A stretch of DNA of 64,000 nt from Mixophyes australis (GCA_036250195.1 JAVHZZ010000003.1:40025835-40089834), one strand, 5' to 3'; counted from the first letter of the stretch, positions 1-13,700 are shown. The notes: generated from the sequence alone by a model not told the origin. Translations and numbers: made by a program.

Positions 1-885
1 ATACACATGATAGAAGCACATTGTGATTGGCATATAAAAGATGAAATCTTATTTTTTTAAACAATACAGTTTGTTTTTTTCATCCTTTTTTGTTTTTTTT
101 TCACTGCTTCCCTTCTGAAAAAAAAGGAGAAGCATCTTCCAATTGTACTGCAGTAGTACTGTAGTCTTAATAGATAAATACCTCCATATACCTTCCTATA
201 ACTGCAGAATCACTGCTGAAATATCTATCTCAGAAGTATTCATCTGTAAAACAATTGAGCTAAAGACTCAATTCTATATCCGAGCTGTATGTAAAGTCTA
301 TTTTCAATAACTCAAATTAATTATGTGGCTCTTCTCTTCAAGGGCCCAAAAAAATCATCAACACCACATTTCGGAGGATCATACATGGGAATTCTTCTAT
401 GAACTCTCTTCTATGAACTCTCTGGATATAAGCATCAGTCCCAGAAAATGACGCAATGCTTTATTGGATGTTGGTACTAAGAGAGAAGAAATTGTTTGAA
501 CTGTTTCCTGTAATCATTGATTCTTTCCTTGGCTATTAAACACTCCAAGGTGCTTTTTACAACATTTTTACCTTTTTTTTGTGTTCAGCTTAAACCTTGT
601 ATCCTGCAAAAGTAAACAGCACAGATAAGATAGCCCAGCGTTCCTCCTCTGTATCTGTCATCCACATATTGAAACAAACATTCTGGCCTTGAAAATTGTG
701 ATTTTTACTTTTGCTGGCCCTAGATGGAAAAATATAACTGGAACTTTATGCCATTCACTGGGAAACGGTTGTGAAAACTTATTGCTCATTTTAAGTTCTA
801 AAAGCACATTTATAATGACAACCAGGGCACTTCTATTGTATTGCACTTCTAATCTAAAATAAGTGTATTTACATGCATATATTGA
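1..885. other. AT-rich intergenic sequence, nothing assigned
   Basis: No exon, repeat family or regulatory site that I can support. It holds A and T runs and a short direct repeat (ttctatgaactctc twice near 395-422). Confidence 0.5.
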
Positions 886-1220
886 TATCATCATCATCAT
901 TTATTTATATAGCGCCACTAATTCCGCAGCGCTGTACAGAGAAGTCACTCATATCAGTCCCTGCCCCATTGGAGCTTACAGTCTAAATTCCCTAACATAC
1001 ACACACAGCAGACAGAGACTAGGATCAATTTAATAGCAGCCAATTAACCTACCAATATGTTTTTGGATTGTCGGAGGAAAACGGAGCACCCGGAGGAAAC
1101 CCACGCAAACACGGGGAGAACATACAAACTCCACACAGATAAGGCCATGGTCGGGAATAAAACTCATGACCCCAGTGCTGTGAGGCAGAAGTGCTAACCA
1201 CTGAGCCACCCTGCTGCCCA
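886..1220 (-). mobile_element. tRNA-derived SINE (V-SINE-like), - orientation
   Basis: Full-length. The left end is the tail (catcatcatcat then tttatatagcgccac); the right end is the tRNA-like head in reverse (ccactgagccaccctgctgccc). The internal block ggaggaaacccacgcaaaca is shared with the other copies. No open frame belongs to it. Confidence 0.85.
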
Positions 1221-3140
1221 TATGCGTCCGAATGTAAAACAATAACATATGTGCCAGTTACACAGGTGTAAAGAGTGTGTATACTTTTGCTCCAAAATAG
1301 TGTAGTTACAGCATAGAGTAAGTGTAGTGATAGCGCAGAGATGTTGTTTACCATATTAGTAGTAAATACTAAAGTCACATTGCCCTATGTGTGCACAATA
1401 TAATAATCCCTAGCTCTGCTATTCTCAGCATTCGCAAACCGTTGCATGTGCAGTGAAGCACGTTTGGAGAAGAGCAGAGTACAGCCTCCAGAGTATATAC
1501 TACCTCCGAGATGCCCAAAGCTTAAATCGGACGCTGCTGCGTACGCTTGAGATTGACACACCTTTACTGCTCATTGGCTACGTACATCTGCACATTCACC
1601 TCCACTTTCCTTCCCTGGAATCGTAGGCTGGAGTAAAATTCCTTTGCGCTCAAAGATGAATTGTAAGTTTTTGTGTTCTGTGGCATATGGACCAGTTCTG
1701 GACAAGTGCAGATTCATTATACGCACCATATCACTAGTTACACTCCTTAATAAATCAGGCCCCATGTGTTGCACGCCTGGTATCCTGAAACTATAAAACT
1801 AATAGGGAGATCCCTGATCTTTTGATTTAACGAGCATATTGAGATGTTGATTCAGTTGAACATGTGGGATCAGGTGGCACAGCGGCCATGAAACCATTAG
1901 ACACTTTACGCTCTTTTGAAAGCCATAGAAAAGCTTTGTCTCACATGACCTTTCTTCCCACCAATGAGTGTTTCTTCTAACTAAGTGTTAGCCCTTAGGG
2001 TACCCCAAGTTTGATTTCTTTTACCATCTTTATTGGTGAGAAAGTTTTATTTTTACTGTGACAGTATTGTTAAGTCATAAAACTGATTTTAATTCCTTTC
2101 TTGTACTTTAGCAATTCTCATTTTAAGTTAATTTTGTTTCAATAAAAGCAGCTGCATTTTGCATAGCCAACTTTTTTTTTTATACAGGAAGCTAGAGAAG
2201 CAGGATCAAGTGATTTAAATTTCTTAACAGAAACCTTAACCATAGGTTCAGGTTCCCGATCCTCTGTAACTCCCATAACTATCAACTACTGTATGCTTAC
2301 TTAAATTTCATCATAAAAGAAAAAGGGTCATCATTAATGGTGGGTTTTATAGACTCGAGGATTTCTATTATTGTGAATAAAATCATCTGCTTTAGCATGT
2401 CACTCTCTGTACCATAAATTCTCTTTCCCTGTTCATTAATTCTTGGATTAGATAGGGTCAGTTAAACTAAGCTAGGAAAGTGCGGTTTATTTTTCTGTTC
2501 ATCCATTAAATTACATTTTTATACAAGACTTAAGAACATCAACAGTGAGGAATAATGCATCCGCATTTAAATGATAGAGCTTTAGTAATTTTCATCCATT
2601 GTTCCTGAATCCTTAGACTAGCCGACTGACTGTTCTATACTTTTTGATGTTTTTTGGCCCACTCATCCTATATTAGTATGTGGATGCACTTTTCTTAACT
2701 TTTACATGTATTTGCTCCATATAATTTTGTAATTTTGTCAACAATTGTGTTCTTGTTTCTGTTTGTTCTACCAGATCTCCTTTGTTTGGTGCAAGTATTT
2801 GACTATTAGGAGAATCAGTTTATTTGCCCTCGGTTTGTACACCTTGTGGGTGTCTAAGGGCGGATTGACTAAAACCTCATCGGGAGTTTTACGTGTAGGC
2901 TGGTGGCGCCATGATGTCATGTGGCCTCTTAAATTAATTTCTTAACACCCCCCTTTAAAAAAAACTAAAAAACTATGAAGTATTGTGTGTGTGTGTGGGG
3001 GGGGGGGGGGGTGGGTCTTGGGTTTGTCCTGGTCTGACTATTTTGCCCTATCTACAATGTAATGCCAATTTCACAATATTTCCCAGGACCACTTTAAATT
3101 CCCAATCCACCTCTGTGTATGTCCCGCTGCGCTGTGAATT
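1221..3140. other. Intergenic, with a repeat fragment near 1560-1765
   Basis: The segment 1560-1765 ends ttaataaatcaggcccc, resembling the end of the foldback MITE family at 13841 and related to 27830-28036. A GT run followed by poly-G lies at 2985-3011. The rest shows no recognisable gene. Confidence 0.5.
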
Positions 3141-3371
3141 GTGTTCCAAAGTATTTGGCCACATCTATTAATTATTGAATTGAGGTGTGAGGTTTTTCGA
3201 TCAGACCCGTTGCCAGAGAAGTATAAAATCAAGCACCTAGCCATACAGTCTCAATTTGCAAACATTTGTGATACAAAATGGGTCGTTCTGAAGAGCTCAG
3301 TGACTTCAAACGTGGTACTGTGATAGGATGCCACCTTTGTGATAAGACGGGTGGTGAAGTTTTTTTACGAC
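3141..3371 (+). pseudogene. Tc1-like transposon, 5' fragment with transposase N-terminus
   Basis: The stretch ccaaagtatttggccaca, then gtataaaatcaagcacctag, then an ATG at 3278 opening MGRSEELSDFKRGTVIGCHL is the leader and transposase start of a Tc1-type DNA transposon. About 30 codons remain; none of the catalytic DDE residues are present. It stops where the foldback MITE piece at 3375 begins. A fossil, not a functional gene. Confidence 0.8.
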
Positions 3372-3374
3372 CCG

Positions 3375-3590
3375 TACTGACTGTTTTTTCATGTAGCACA
3401 CAAATACTTGATAGCTTATTTGTACACTGAAATTTAAAGTTGATATTTGTGTGCTACATGAAAAACAGTCAGTATTTAACTTATGTGCAAAACAGAATAC
3501 TAATTTGCACCCCTTGCATTGTAACATGGTTTTGTCCAGGAGACTAAAATAAGAAGTTTCTTAAGTTAAGATCCTTAATGAATCAGGCCC
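3375..3590. mobile_element. Foldback MITE (ggcctgattcattaagg family), partial
   Basis: Right two-thirds of the family seen complete at 13841-14173: palindromic gactgttttttcatgtagca and its inverse around a short loop, then gcaccccttgcattgtaaca, ending atgaatcaggccc. The left end is missing and abuts the Tc1 fragment. Confidence 0.8.
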
Positions 3591-3902
3591 ATTGTGCTCA
3601 GCCTCAGATTCCATGTTCTTTGAAATCTTCAACAGTATGAAGCGTATTGTGTGCAGCAGTTGCAGCCTCATCCCTGATCAGCTTGCAGGAGACCAAGTGA
3701 GGAACAGCACAAAACACATTGCAGAAAATATGATTAGCTTTAATCACGAATGTTAGAATATTAACTATATATTTATTTATTTATATATACAGTATATTCA
3801 TTTATAATATAAAGGTTTTACAAACAAAAAATTAACAAAGTCCTTTTAAGTGAAACAATAAATGTTTATTGTTTACGCAAAACATAAAAAATACAAAAGT
3901 TA

Positions 3903-6045
3903 TTTAAGAGTAAGTTTCTTACAGCCATTAAAGTGCTGTACACTAACCCCACCTCCAGGGTCATGAAGACAGGCCAGGTCTCTAATTCTCTCTATCCTCT
4001 CTCTCTACCCGACGGCTGTCCTCTATCACTGTTGCTGTTTGAACTTTGTATTGAACCATTAGCAGCAGCAATTAGGAACAACATAAATATTTTAGGAATC
4101 CAACTAGGAACTAAACAATATAAAATAACACTGTTTGCGGATGATGTGCTTTTGACTCTGTCCAACCCCTGGATATATCTTTCCAACCTTCTCTCTGAAC
4201 TAACTTCCTACGGCCGTTTGTCCGAATATAAGATCAACGACACCAAGTCCGAGGCCATGGCAGTCTTTATTTCAACCAAACGCAGAGCATATATGGAGGA
4301 ATCATTCAAATTTCAATGGCGCCCCCAGGTAATACGATACTTAGGTGTGGCGATAACAAGACATTACTCTGACCTATACCAATTTAATTACTTGATTGAC
4401 CGTATTGGTCGAGACCTAAACAAATGACAGTCCCTATATATTTCTTGGACTGGGCGGATAAATGCAGTAAAGATGAACATTCTACCATGGCTGCTTTATT
4501 TGTTTCAGACTCTACCAGTACGGGGTCCTCCCTCAGCTCTGGCGGCTCTGCAGACAGCATGTAGTTAATTTATATGGGAAGGCAAAAGGCCCAGACTCAA
4601 ATGTGACACCATGGCAAAGCCAGCAGACGAAGGAGGACTTGGTCTACCTCTTCTTTCTAATTATTTCTATGCTACCCAGTTGCACCTCGTGATTTCTTGG
4701 CATACTGATCCAGGCTTAAAAAAAATGGGTGGGTATTGAGAATGCAATGACCACCGAGGTCCTGTTGCATTATCTTCCATGGTTGTCTGGGAGTCATAGG
4801 CCTGCCTCGGCATTTGAATGCGATTCACTCTCCTGATATGGGATTTTGTAAATAAGCTCTTCAAATTGGCCCCATACCCTCTCCACTAACCTCAATTTGG
4901 AACCACCCCCAGTTTCCTCCAGGCAATGTAGAATCCATGATTGTACATTGGAAGTCCAGAAAAATAGAAAAGTTCCACCACATAATGGGCGAATTTGGCC
5001 ACCCACATTTGCGGAGCTATCAGAAAGACATGGTATCCCAACATTTTAACACTTCTCATACCTGCAAATTCATAGTTTTATTTACTCACAAACACTTACT
5101 AAAAAAGTGGCCTTTGAGCGCAACTGCATTTACTCAGTAGGTTGCAGAGAAAACATATCAATGTTATATCGCTTCCTTCTCAAATTAGACTTACCTCCCC
5201 TAGACCCACACGAGGAGGCATGGGAGAGAGACCTAGGGCTAGTTTTGGATGACGAGGGAAGGTCGGTAGTTCGAAAACGAGTAGCTAAGGTATCTATTAA
5301 CGCGAGTGTCAGAGAAACAGCTTATAAAGTATACTCGAGATGGTACATGATCCCAACCAAGCTCCACCACATTTTCCCAACTACATCAGACAGGTGTTGG
5401 CGCGGCTGTGAAGGACAAGGTAGTCACCTGCACATTTGGTGGGAATGTCCCATTATTCAACCACTCTGGGATATTGCATTGACCCTTCTCCATCAGCTCA
5501 CAGCTGTTTACTTTCCCAGGGACCCCGCAATATTTTTGCTCAATAAACCTGTTTCCTCCATAAGCAAATCAACGGACCGTCTGGCACTTCAAATTAGTCA
5601 AGCCTGTAAATTGTTAATAGCCCGAGCCTGGAAAAAACCTCTTCCCCCTACCAAATCCGAATTAATAAACAGGTTATGGCACATTTCATCCATGTAGTAT
5701 ATTACAGTACACCTTAACGACTCACTCCCTAATTTTCTTAAGACATGGACCCCATGGTACAGTCTACAAGGTTCCCCTATCCCGGGTAATAAGTAATTGA
5801 GAAAACATGGCTCCTCCCCCTCCAACATTTCATCATTTCCCTCTCCTCCAAAAAACTTTTTCGAAACCTTTGTTTTTCATATTTCCAGCACAATATTATT
5901 AAAAAAAACCACTTCACTCAGTTTACAAGTTATATTGTGGAACTAATATCGCTGTAATTCTGTTTTTCTTTTTTCTGTTTGCTGAATATGTTCTGCAAAA
6001 GTTGTTTTCTCTTGTACAAAGTGTAAAAATAAAGAGATTTAAAAA
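3903..6045 (+). mobile_element. 5'-truncated L1-clade LINE with target-site duplication
   Basis: A degenerate reverse transcriptase remains from about 3924: the turn GQVSN, PDGCPLSLLLFELCIEPLA, and the active-site box FADDVLL. An in-frame stop at 4425 and frame shifts break it. The C-terminal L1 region (HIWWECPIIQPLW, then PAIFLLNKPV and LIARAWKKPLPPTKSE) reads at 5107-5697. It ends in an aataaa-like signal and poly(A) at 6041-6051. A duplication of at least 12 bp (atacaaaagtta, more with the A run) flanks it at 3891-3902 and 6051-6062. Confidence 0.9.
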
Positions 6046-6793
6046 AAAAAATACAAAAGTTACACCTTAAAAGAAATATTAACCCTGCTAGTGTGGCTCA
6101 CTAACAGCCCAATTATAGGTTCTCATCTGGGGTTCATGGGGGCAATATCCTACTCTATTTTACTGACATAGCAATCTTTACAGACTGACAGATACTAACC
6201 CTGTCCTCGGCTATCTCTTTGGCTACGCTCACACTAATTGATTTGACTACATTGATCTTTGGAATATTTGTAAACGCATTCTAGCGGGCCAAGGTTCTAC
6301 TGTATGGGGACCCAGATAAGAATGCCCTTGCCCTTACTGGTCTATGAGCTATGTACAATGAGAGACACTATGGAAAATTAGTTTTCTGAATTACGCAAGT
6401 GGGCAATTCTATATCAATGAAATCATGAGGCCATTCTGCATCAACATAGAACAAGCATTTTAGATGCTATTAAAGGCACATTAATCAATCATAAGAACCT
6501 GAGACTCTGGAGGATGCTATGCACCTCGCTATATTAATTTACTGGGTTTGTCAGTTATTCTATCGCACTCCTATTTTTTTAATTACTTCCTCTTCTGATG
6601 AGCTTTATCTCTCTGTGAGTGTGCTACACTGACTTTGTCCTTGAAGTTTCTCCTTCCACCTACTCTCATAATTTTCAAGTCCTGTTATCCTGGTGTACCA
6701 TGCCTGTGGCAGCATAATCCAGCAATAAACTTGCACTCTTGTGAACTGTTATCTTGGAACCTAAACTGTAAAAGTCACACACCTGCCCTGTTA

Positions 6794-7222
6794 GGCTGAA
6801 TACACACTACAGAAAATTTCAATGAGATATGATTAATGATTTTACCAACGACTGAAAAAGTCTCTATAAGCATGCCAATTCCTGTGTACACACTATACAC
6901 ATTTTACAAGATTTACCCTCAGATCTGTGCTCTTCATCTGTCATAACCATCGGCTGAAAAGATTGTGACTCTCCACTCCATAGAGATCTATGGACACTGA
7001 TGGTCGTGAGCGCATCCACACTGCCGAATTGGAATGACATTGTTCCATCGTTGAATGAGATTTTTAGTTTGTTTATAAAACCAAACCCAACGATACGATG
7101 TGCTTTGGAACAATAATCATTCATCATTGAAGCATACACACTAATGCGATATAGGCCGCGCGGTCGTTTATCGTGTGATTGGCCTGATTGTCGGCTGAAA
7201 AACCTGTAGTGTGTACAAAGCC
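6794..7222. mobile_element. Harbinger-like MITE with TTA target duplication
   Basis: 429 bp with inverted ends ggctgaatacacactacag and ctgtagtgtgtacaaagcc (16 of 19 matching). Direct TTA on both sides (6791-6793 and 7223-7225), as expected for PIF/Harbinger insertion. No transposase. The ORF inside has no family resemblance. Confidence 0.75.
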
Positions 7223-7329
7223 TTAGCCACCACCCTGCTGTTCTGACTTCTTCTTATTTCTGAGTTGTCTTCAACAAACAAATCGCTAATAAAATGTCAA
7301 TTCACAGAATATGGGATTGTGCCATAGAC

Positions 7330-7720
7330 TTATGTCCTTGAACTCTGCCACCTCTACCTGGTCTGGAGACTGAAACAATGGATGAGTACATCCAGGAGAA
7401 TCTGGAAGAAGTCTTCATTTGCTCTTCAATGTCACTTGATTCCAGTTTCTTATTTGTTAGCAAGAAGGATGGAACTTTGCATCCCTGCATTGAATACAAA
7501 GGGTTGAAGAACATTACAGTGAAGAACAGATATCTAATTCTACTTATCACAGAATTATTTGACCAAACAAGAGGGTCAATTTCTGCACCAAATTGGATCT
7601 TCAGGGTACTTACAATTTTCTTGGGATCCCCCTAGGAGATGAGTGGTAAATCACGTTCAACACTAGGAAGGCTACTATGAAGTTGTCATGTCATTTGGGT
7701 TGTGCAAAAAAATTGTAACT
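7330..7720 (+). pseudogene. Ty3/gypsy reverse transcriptase fragment
   Basis: An open stretch from 7378 encodes YIQENLEEVFICSSMS, VSKKDGTLHPCIEYKGL and KNRYLILLITELFD, the N-terminal fingers of Ty3/gypsy reverse transcriptase. Similarity continues past a stop at 7633 through the gdEW-like block, then fades. The catalytic YxDD box is not present. The fragment is on the strand opposite to the larger gypsy remnant at 9440-11660, so it is a separate insertion. Confidence 0.8.
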
Positions 7721-9430
7721 GAAATTTTCTCTGAGATATCCTTTTTAATATATACATTTTAATATATACAGCTTTAATCAAAGACATTGACAGCATAATT
7801 TTTATGCTAAACAAAAGAGATGCATATTGTACCCTTCTTATGTCACCTTATTGGATTACATTCTCTCCAATTAATGATTGAGAGTGGACTGCGCAAAACT
7901 TTCAGATGTAATGCATCTGTGCAAGTCCATCACTTCGAAGGACAACCAATAATTAATTGGGTTCTCCACCTATTACCACTGTTTCAGTAGTAGCTAATGC
8001 ACACCTTTACCACGACACATATTTTAGAGCATTTCAATTCCAATCTCTCATATTTTAATAAAGTATACACTTCACATCTCAAACGGCAAAAGCACTTATG
8101 TTCCAACATTTAACTTTGCAGACGCTACTATCTTGTGTCTAGTGCTCACACAAGTTCACCTCAGCAGAAAAAACTATGATATTGGATATTGTGAGCTGTA
8201 AAACTGGAGACACCTTTCAGAGGGATCACTACACTGCCAATGTTCATTGATTATTAAAACCTTGAGTACATGAGGTCCACAAAGAGACTGAACCCAAGTT
8301 AATCCCTGTGGTTAATATTATTTTCTTGCTTTAATTTTATAATTATGAATCGCCCTGGAGCACAAGATAATATATCAAATGCCTTTACTTGTAGAATATG
8401 TCCACAAAATTCTGCCAGAAAGGAGTCTACCACCATTGTATCACTGAATTTGCCGATGGTCTCATTGGTCCATACATTGTGCCCCTATGTTTAAGCCGAT
8501 GTATTGTTTCCACCAATTACCTTCCACACTCAATTTTCAAGTTTTCCTCCTTAGGCTCTTGTGCCTAAATCAGTTTAGAGCTGAAGCTTACAAACTAAAA
8601 CCTATGTTGCTACATATAGTTTCCCAAGTATTTGAAGTAGATCCAAGGTGTTGTTGTAGCCGAGTACCTGGGAGCTGAACCTGAAGGGAAAATTGCCCTG
8701 AGCCTGTCTCATTGAGCTTCTGGCTGTAGATCCTTGTGTTAAGATTTGCCCCTACCAGGGGAGACACCAATGCATGGGTATGTGACTCAAACACAGGGTT
8801 GAAGAGAGTAGAATCAGGGAAGTTGTAATTGGAGATGTATTGCAATGAGATGTAACCATGATTGTATGAGTGGAGACTGTAGAATAATTGGAGGTAAGCA
8901 GAAAAATGAAGTTAGTCAAGAAGAAATCAATATAATACTGGTCACTAAACAATACAAGTCTGAAATCCAAACTTTTACCTTGAAAGTAAAGCTGTGAGCG
9001 AGGGGTATATATGGACTACAATTTGGTGTTGCTCCTCAGCCCTGATTGCTGTTGCCAGCAGCTGGGATATGTTTAAGATGTGTGCAGTGTTACCATCTGT
9101 CAAGAATTATAGATATGGTATAGATTCCTTACAGTACCCACCTCGAGGAGAAAATGCAAACCTCTGGATTTCTTGGGGTAGCTCAAGAATATATTGTAAA
9201 AAGTATTGGATGGCAGCCATAACCTTTATGCTACTGAACAGATCTTCTCAATAATAGCATACAGCCTGATATAGCTTGTTCCTAGGTACAGAGAGGAGAT
9301 CCTCAGGGAGATGTTCCATGCAGAGAGCCACAAGTTATTTCCCTCTGGGTATGCGGGCTGCCTTTCAACTCTGGGCCGCAAACAACTTGTCATTGGGTAC
9401 CACTATCTTCAGTTTACCCTGTAGCCTCTT
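7721..9430. other. Intergenic, nothing assigned
   Basis: Several short open frames occur on both strands, none with recognisable domains. Possibly an outer part of the gypsy remnant to the right, but I see no LTR or integrase C-terminal match. Confidence 0.4.
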
Positions 9431-9439
9431 CCACTCTAC

Positions 9440-11660
9440 TGGGTGGTTTTGAATGCATTCAGCAAGTGTCAGAGATGAAACACAGATGGAACTGACTGGA
9501 TATCCAATTCTGCTTGTCCATTAAATTGGGTATGGTACCAGTAATTTCTTCCAAAATGTTGCCCCAAACTGGGTATAGGGGAAAAACATTAAGTTTGAAG
9601 ATTTCTTTGCTAAATATGTGGGAGAGTTGGAGGGCAATTAGTAATTCCTTCAGGGCTGTGAATTGGACTAGTGAGAAGTGATCCCAATACACCAGGAGAG
9701 TGGTGTTATCCTGTGAGCTTAGTAGGTCGGAACTGAAATCCATCGACAGAGGATACATAATCTGTTGGGAGTGCGGATGCGAGTGGTGCAGAATTATACA
9801 GAGCAAACTACATCCTTCCGAAGAGTAAGCTACCAGATTTCCCCTTTGATGAGGTCATGGCTTCATGGATGCCATGGTGCCCTTCCAGATTGAAGTCATC
9901 TTCCCATTGGAGTATCTATATTAGGAATTGAAGGGACATAAAAGTCTTGCCCACAGGAGCCTCAAGTACAGGGTCAAAAGACTCTGCTCATATGGAATAC
10001 AGGAGCTTGGATGGTTGCTCCAAGAAGCAGCTAGTTGGGAAGAATGGCCTCTTCATCCAAGGCAAAGTATTCTGGTGTGAACTGCTGTAACAGGGCATCA
10101 GAGTTCACATTGTTGTAACCAAGGTGGTAGGTTATAACAAACCAAAGAGTGTCAGGGAATGCACCCAGAAGGCCAGTCATGTATTAAGTCTTTTGGACCA
10201 CTGCATTCACTGGAGATTCTTGTGGTCTGTGTGGATAATATTATTGTGGTCTGTGAGGATAATGATAGGCAATCAGGCATCTTCCAGGAAGTGGAGGCAT
10301 TCAATCAGAGCCATGACGATGGCCAACAACACACATTATAGTTGACCTCAGTGGATGTGAATCATTTGAAGAGTGCAGGCGTGAAGAATGTTCTTTTAGT
10401 TCATTTGGGACATGATAGGCTCCATTCCACTCTGGGATGCATTTTAGCATAGGTCCGACTGGGGTTGGGATAACATAGAATGGGTGCCAAGGTAAAGTCT
10501 TAACTGTATTGAATGCTTGTTGTGCTTAGGAGTCGAAGAGGTTTTGGGTTTGGTCAAGACAGTTATAGGACCAGCAAACTTGGAAAAGGTTCCTAATAAA
10601 TCTGACTTACTGAAACCTACAAACCTTTATATGTCATCCAGTAAGTGGCCAAGTGAGCAAATCAGATCATTTTGGGCTCTATTTGCATGTCCTTTGCTGA
10701 AATTACATGGCCAAAGGAACTGCTCATTTATTAGTGGAAGAAACATGTTTCCTTTTTGGCAAAGAGATGGTTGTCCAGTAACCTTTGCAATACTTCTTTC
10801 ACTAGACTTTTCTGCTTCTTTAAGATACTAGAGAAGATGAGTTTTTCATCCAGGTATATAATGATAGTGTCCTGAAGTAGATCCCTGAATGGAAAGTTGA
10901 TGAATGCTTGGAAAATGTATACATATTGCCCACATGTTGACCACCATCTTACACTGTTCTTCTCAGCTGCAGATCAAGTTATGCACTGTATGAAGGTCCA
11001 ACTTTGTAAAGATAGTTGCTTGTCATAGCCTCTCAAAGAGGTAATTGATGATGGGAAGGGTAGCAGTTTTTTACTATGACATCATTCAGGCCCTGGTAGT
11101 TGATGCAAGGTGTCAGGGTATTCATCCTACTGAGTGACAAAGAAGAACCCTGCACCTGCTGATAACTGGGATTCTGTTTTGACACATACATTTAGACACA
11201 TAGCTTTTGTCTTTGGCTTGGAAAACAGGTATTTCTTGTCCCTTGGGGACATGGAGCCTGGCAACAAGTCATTCGGACACTCCCAAACTGTGTGGTGGAA
11301 GTGTCCCTGCTTATGTTGAACACCTAGTGAAATAGAAGATCTCCTCACTTGAAGAAATGTCCCCCATAGTTGCCAGTTGAGTAGATTTGGTGGAACTGAA
11401 CAGTTAAAGACATGTTCTCTGGCATGTCTTGCCCCATGCTATAATTCCCTTTGTCCTCCAGGGTTCTGGATATAGAACTCCAGAATTACCTTGCACTTAG
11501 GGTTGTTGATGCCATGAAGTTTGATGAGTTCCTAGTGTCTGTCCCCGGTACACATCAGTAAATGCAAGGTTTTGTGTATCACATCAGGGTGCAGGGGCCA
11601 GCTGTCCAGGGCCTTCTTAGCAATTAGTTGACTCTTCAGAACCAGGGGAATGCTGATACT
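9440..11660 (-). pseudogene. Degenerate Ty3/gypsy pol, minus strand
   Basis: Read on the minus strand from right to left: a DCPIDLLPG-like motif (CPNDLLPGS) and an AGAGFFFV block at 11130-11320; a reverse-transcriptase palm with FRDLLQ and a YLDE box (usual YLDD) near 10830-10910, followed by LQRLLDNHLFAK; and an integrase core at 9459-9806 with SMDF, NTTLLV, FTALKEL and a FPLYPV-like block. Stops and shifts separate the parts. Neither LTR was identified. This is an old, inactive retrotransposon. Confidence 0.8.
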
Positions 11661-12426
11661 GGTATGAAACCTCAAATCAATAAATTAGTTTTAAATTGTT
11701 GCAGTGCTGCTACCTCAGAAAAATGTCATAGATATTGCATTGCCTTGCAAAAACTACATAGTTGAAAGCAGAAGGGCATGTAAAGATTGCACAGGTACTG
11801 TGCATCGAAAACACTGACACTATAAAAATAGTGACATATCATTGTTGATAATGGTAATCTGATACAGGGGTGAATATTACAATTTTCACTCATGGTAGAA
11901 GAGATTTAAAAGCCATATGCATTAGACATTCAAGATGGGTAATTTGGTTGACAACCAAGTAAACATGTGTGCATGGTTTGGCAGACTAATTTACATGGAA
12001 TCCCTGTGCAATTTGGCATACCATACATGGCCAAAAATTAATATTAAGTGGGTTGAACAACAAAGTCTTGTCATATGGAGCCATAATTATAAATTTGACT
12101 CTGTGTGAACTTTCTGGTGTTTTCTGTACATTTATACTACATGCCAAGCACTATGTGGGGGGAATTCAATTTGCCCACGTTCAACGCGGCGTTAATTATA
12201 TGGTATTTTTAACCCTGATTTCAGCAGAAACAAGTGTTAAAGATTACCCTACTATCGGTAATTATGCGCACTATTAAAGTAGTAACAGTAATAGTGCACA
12301 GGCCACGTTATTTTCGGCAGTAACGTCCATTATATATTCTCACAATGAAAGGGTCACTAAATTGAAAGATGTTGACCCAGTATGCAAAGTCATCTTGTAA
12401 CATTCATAATTATAAATGAGAAACGA
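11661..12426. other. Intergenic; possible MITE around 12159-12345
   Basis: The stretch from gggggaattcaatttgccca through gttaacg-like motifs to about 12345 resembles frog short elements beginning gggg(g)(a/t)attcaatt, as at 48070. No target duplication established. The rest is unassigned. Confidence 0.4.
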
Positions 12427-12732
12427 TATCATCATCAGCTATTTATATAGCGCCACTAATTCCGCAACGCTGTACAGAGAACTCACTCACATCAGTACCT
12501 GCTCCATTGGAGCTTACAGTATAAATTCCCTAACACACACACACAGACAGACTAGGGTCAATTTGATAGCAGCCAATTAACCTACTTGTATGTTTTTGGA
12601 GTGTGGGAGGAAACCCACACAAACACAGGGAGAACATACAAACTCCTCACAGATAAGTCCATAGTTGGAAATTGAACACATGACCCCAGTGGTGCGAGGC
12701 AGAAGTGCTAACCATTGAGCCACCGTGCTGCC
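12427..12732 (-). mobile_element. tRNA-derived SINE (V-SINE-like), - orientation
   Basis: Tail-first copy from atcatcatc and tttatatagcgccac to gagccaccgtgctgcc. Slightly shortened: the block ccggagcacccggagg present in other copies is missing. Confidence 0.85.
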
Positions 12733-13368
12733 AGAAATTTAACATTGTATTTAAGTTTTTTAGCAACCTCACTACAATCTATTATGATGCTCAAAGATTT
12801 ATCCTACAATGCATTTAATGGGCTTAATGCTAATACACCTGATATACATAGGGGATAATGTCCATTTGTTCATGGCCTTATCTTAAATACTTTTTATTGT
12901 TACAAGCTTCTCAAGTTTTACATACATACTTGAAGGCTTTAGGTAGCTCTTATATAAAACAGTCTGCATTTTAGAGCCCATGCCAAATATTATTTTAATT
13001 CCCTAATTTTAAATATAATACAGTACTTAAGGTTATAATCTAGCAGTTTAAAGTAATATAATCACACTGTATTTGCGCAGGTTAAAAAGTTACATTGACC
13101 TAGTTTTGTGACTTGTTTCTAAACTTTTATTGCTTGGACTTACTCTATGGGTGTCTGCCAATCTCTGCTTTGCTTTTAGCAAACAACACTGAACCAAATG
13201 AGTAAACAGCTTAGGCTTTGGGATATGAAGTGCAAGACGTCCAAACATGTTCAATTTGGGAATCTCACACAGTTTGATTTCATGTTATCATTAGAAATTT
13301 TACAACAGTGATGTGGATTCCTTGGGAAAAAAAACAAAACAAAAAGCTATCCAAAGCATTAAAATAAA

Positions 13369-13369
<1 letters not shown>
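12733..13369. other. AT-rich intergenic, nothing assigned
   Basis: No exon or repeat family recognised. Confidence 0.5.

Positions 13370-13440
<71 letters not shown>
13370..13440. repeat. GATA microsatellite
   Basis: About 17 perfect agat/gata units. A TA tract follows at 13662-13696. Confidence 0.95.
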
Positions 13441-13658
13441 TATTTTAAGGAGTATATTATAAAAAACCAATAGGTGTAAATAAGAGACTTACCAGATGTA
13501 TAATTCACAAATGCTCATCAATACAAGGGTTCTGGATTGTTAAACTTAGACCATGTACATCCACTCCAGTCTTGTGTGCACATGGAAAATGAAAAAGAAA
13601 GAACCAAACTGGTGTAGTATTGTCAGACCAACAGTGAGTTCAGTATAGACCCAATCAC

Positions 13659-13700
<42 letters not shown>

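Noticed and set aside
1134..1220. tRNA gene suggested by A- and B-box-like sequence in the SINE heads
   Set aside because: No cloverleaf can be formed convincingly and the sequence is part of a dispersed SINE with a long body.
3933..4427. 164-codon frame as a host gene
   Set aside because: It is the reverse transcriptase portion of an L1-type LINE with a target duplication around the whole insert.
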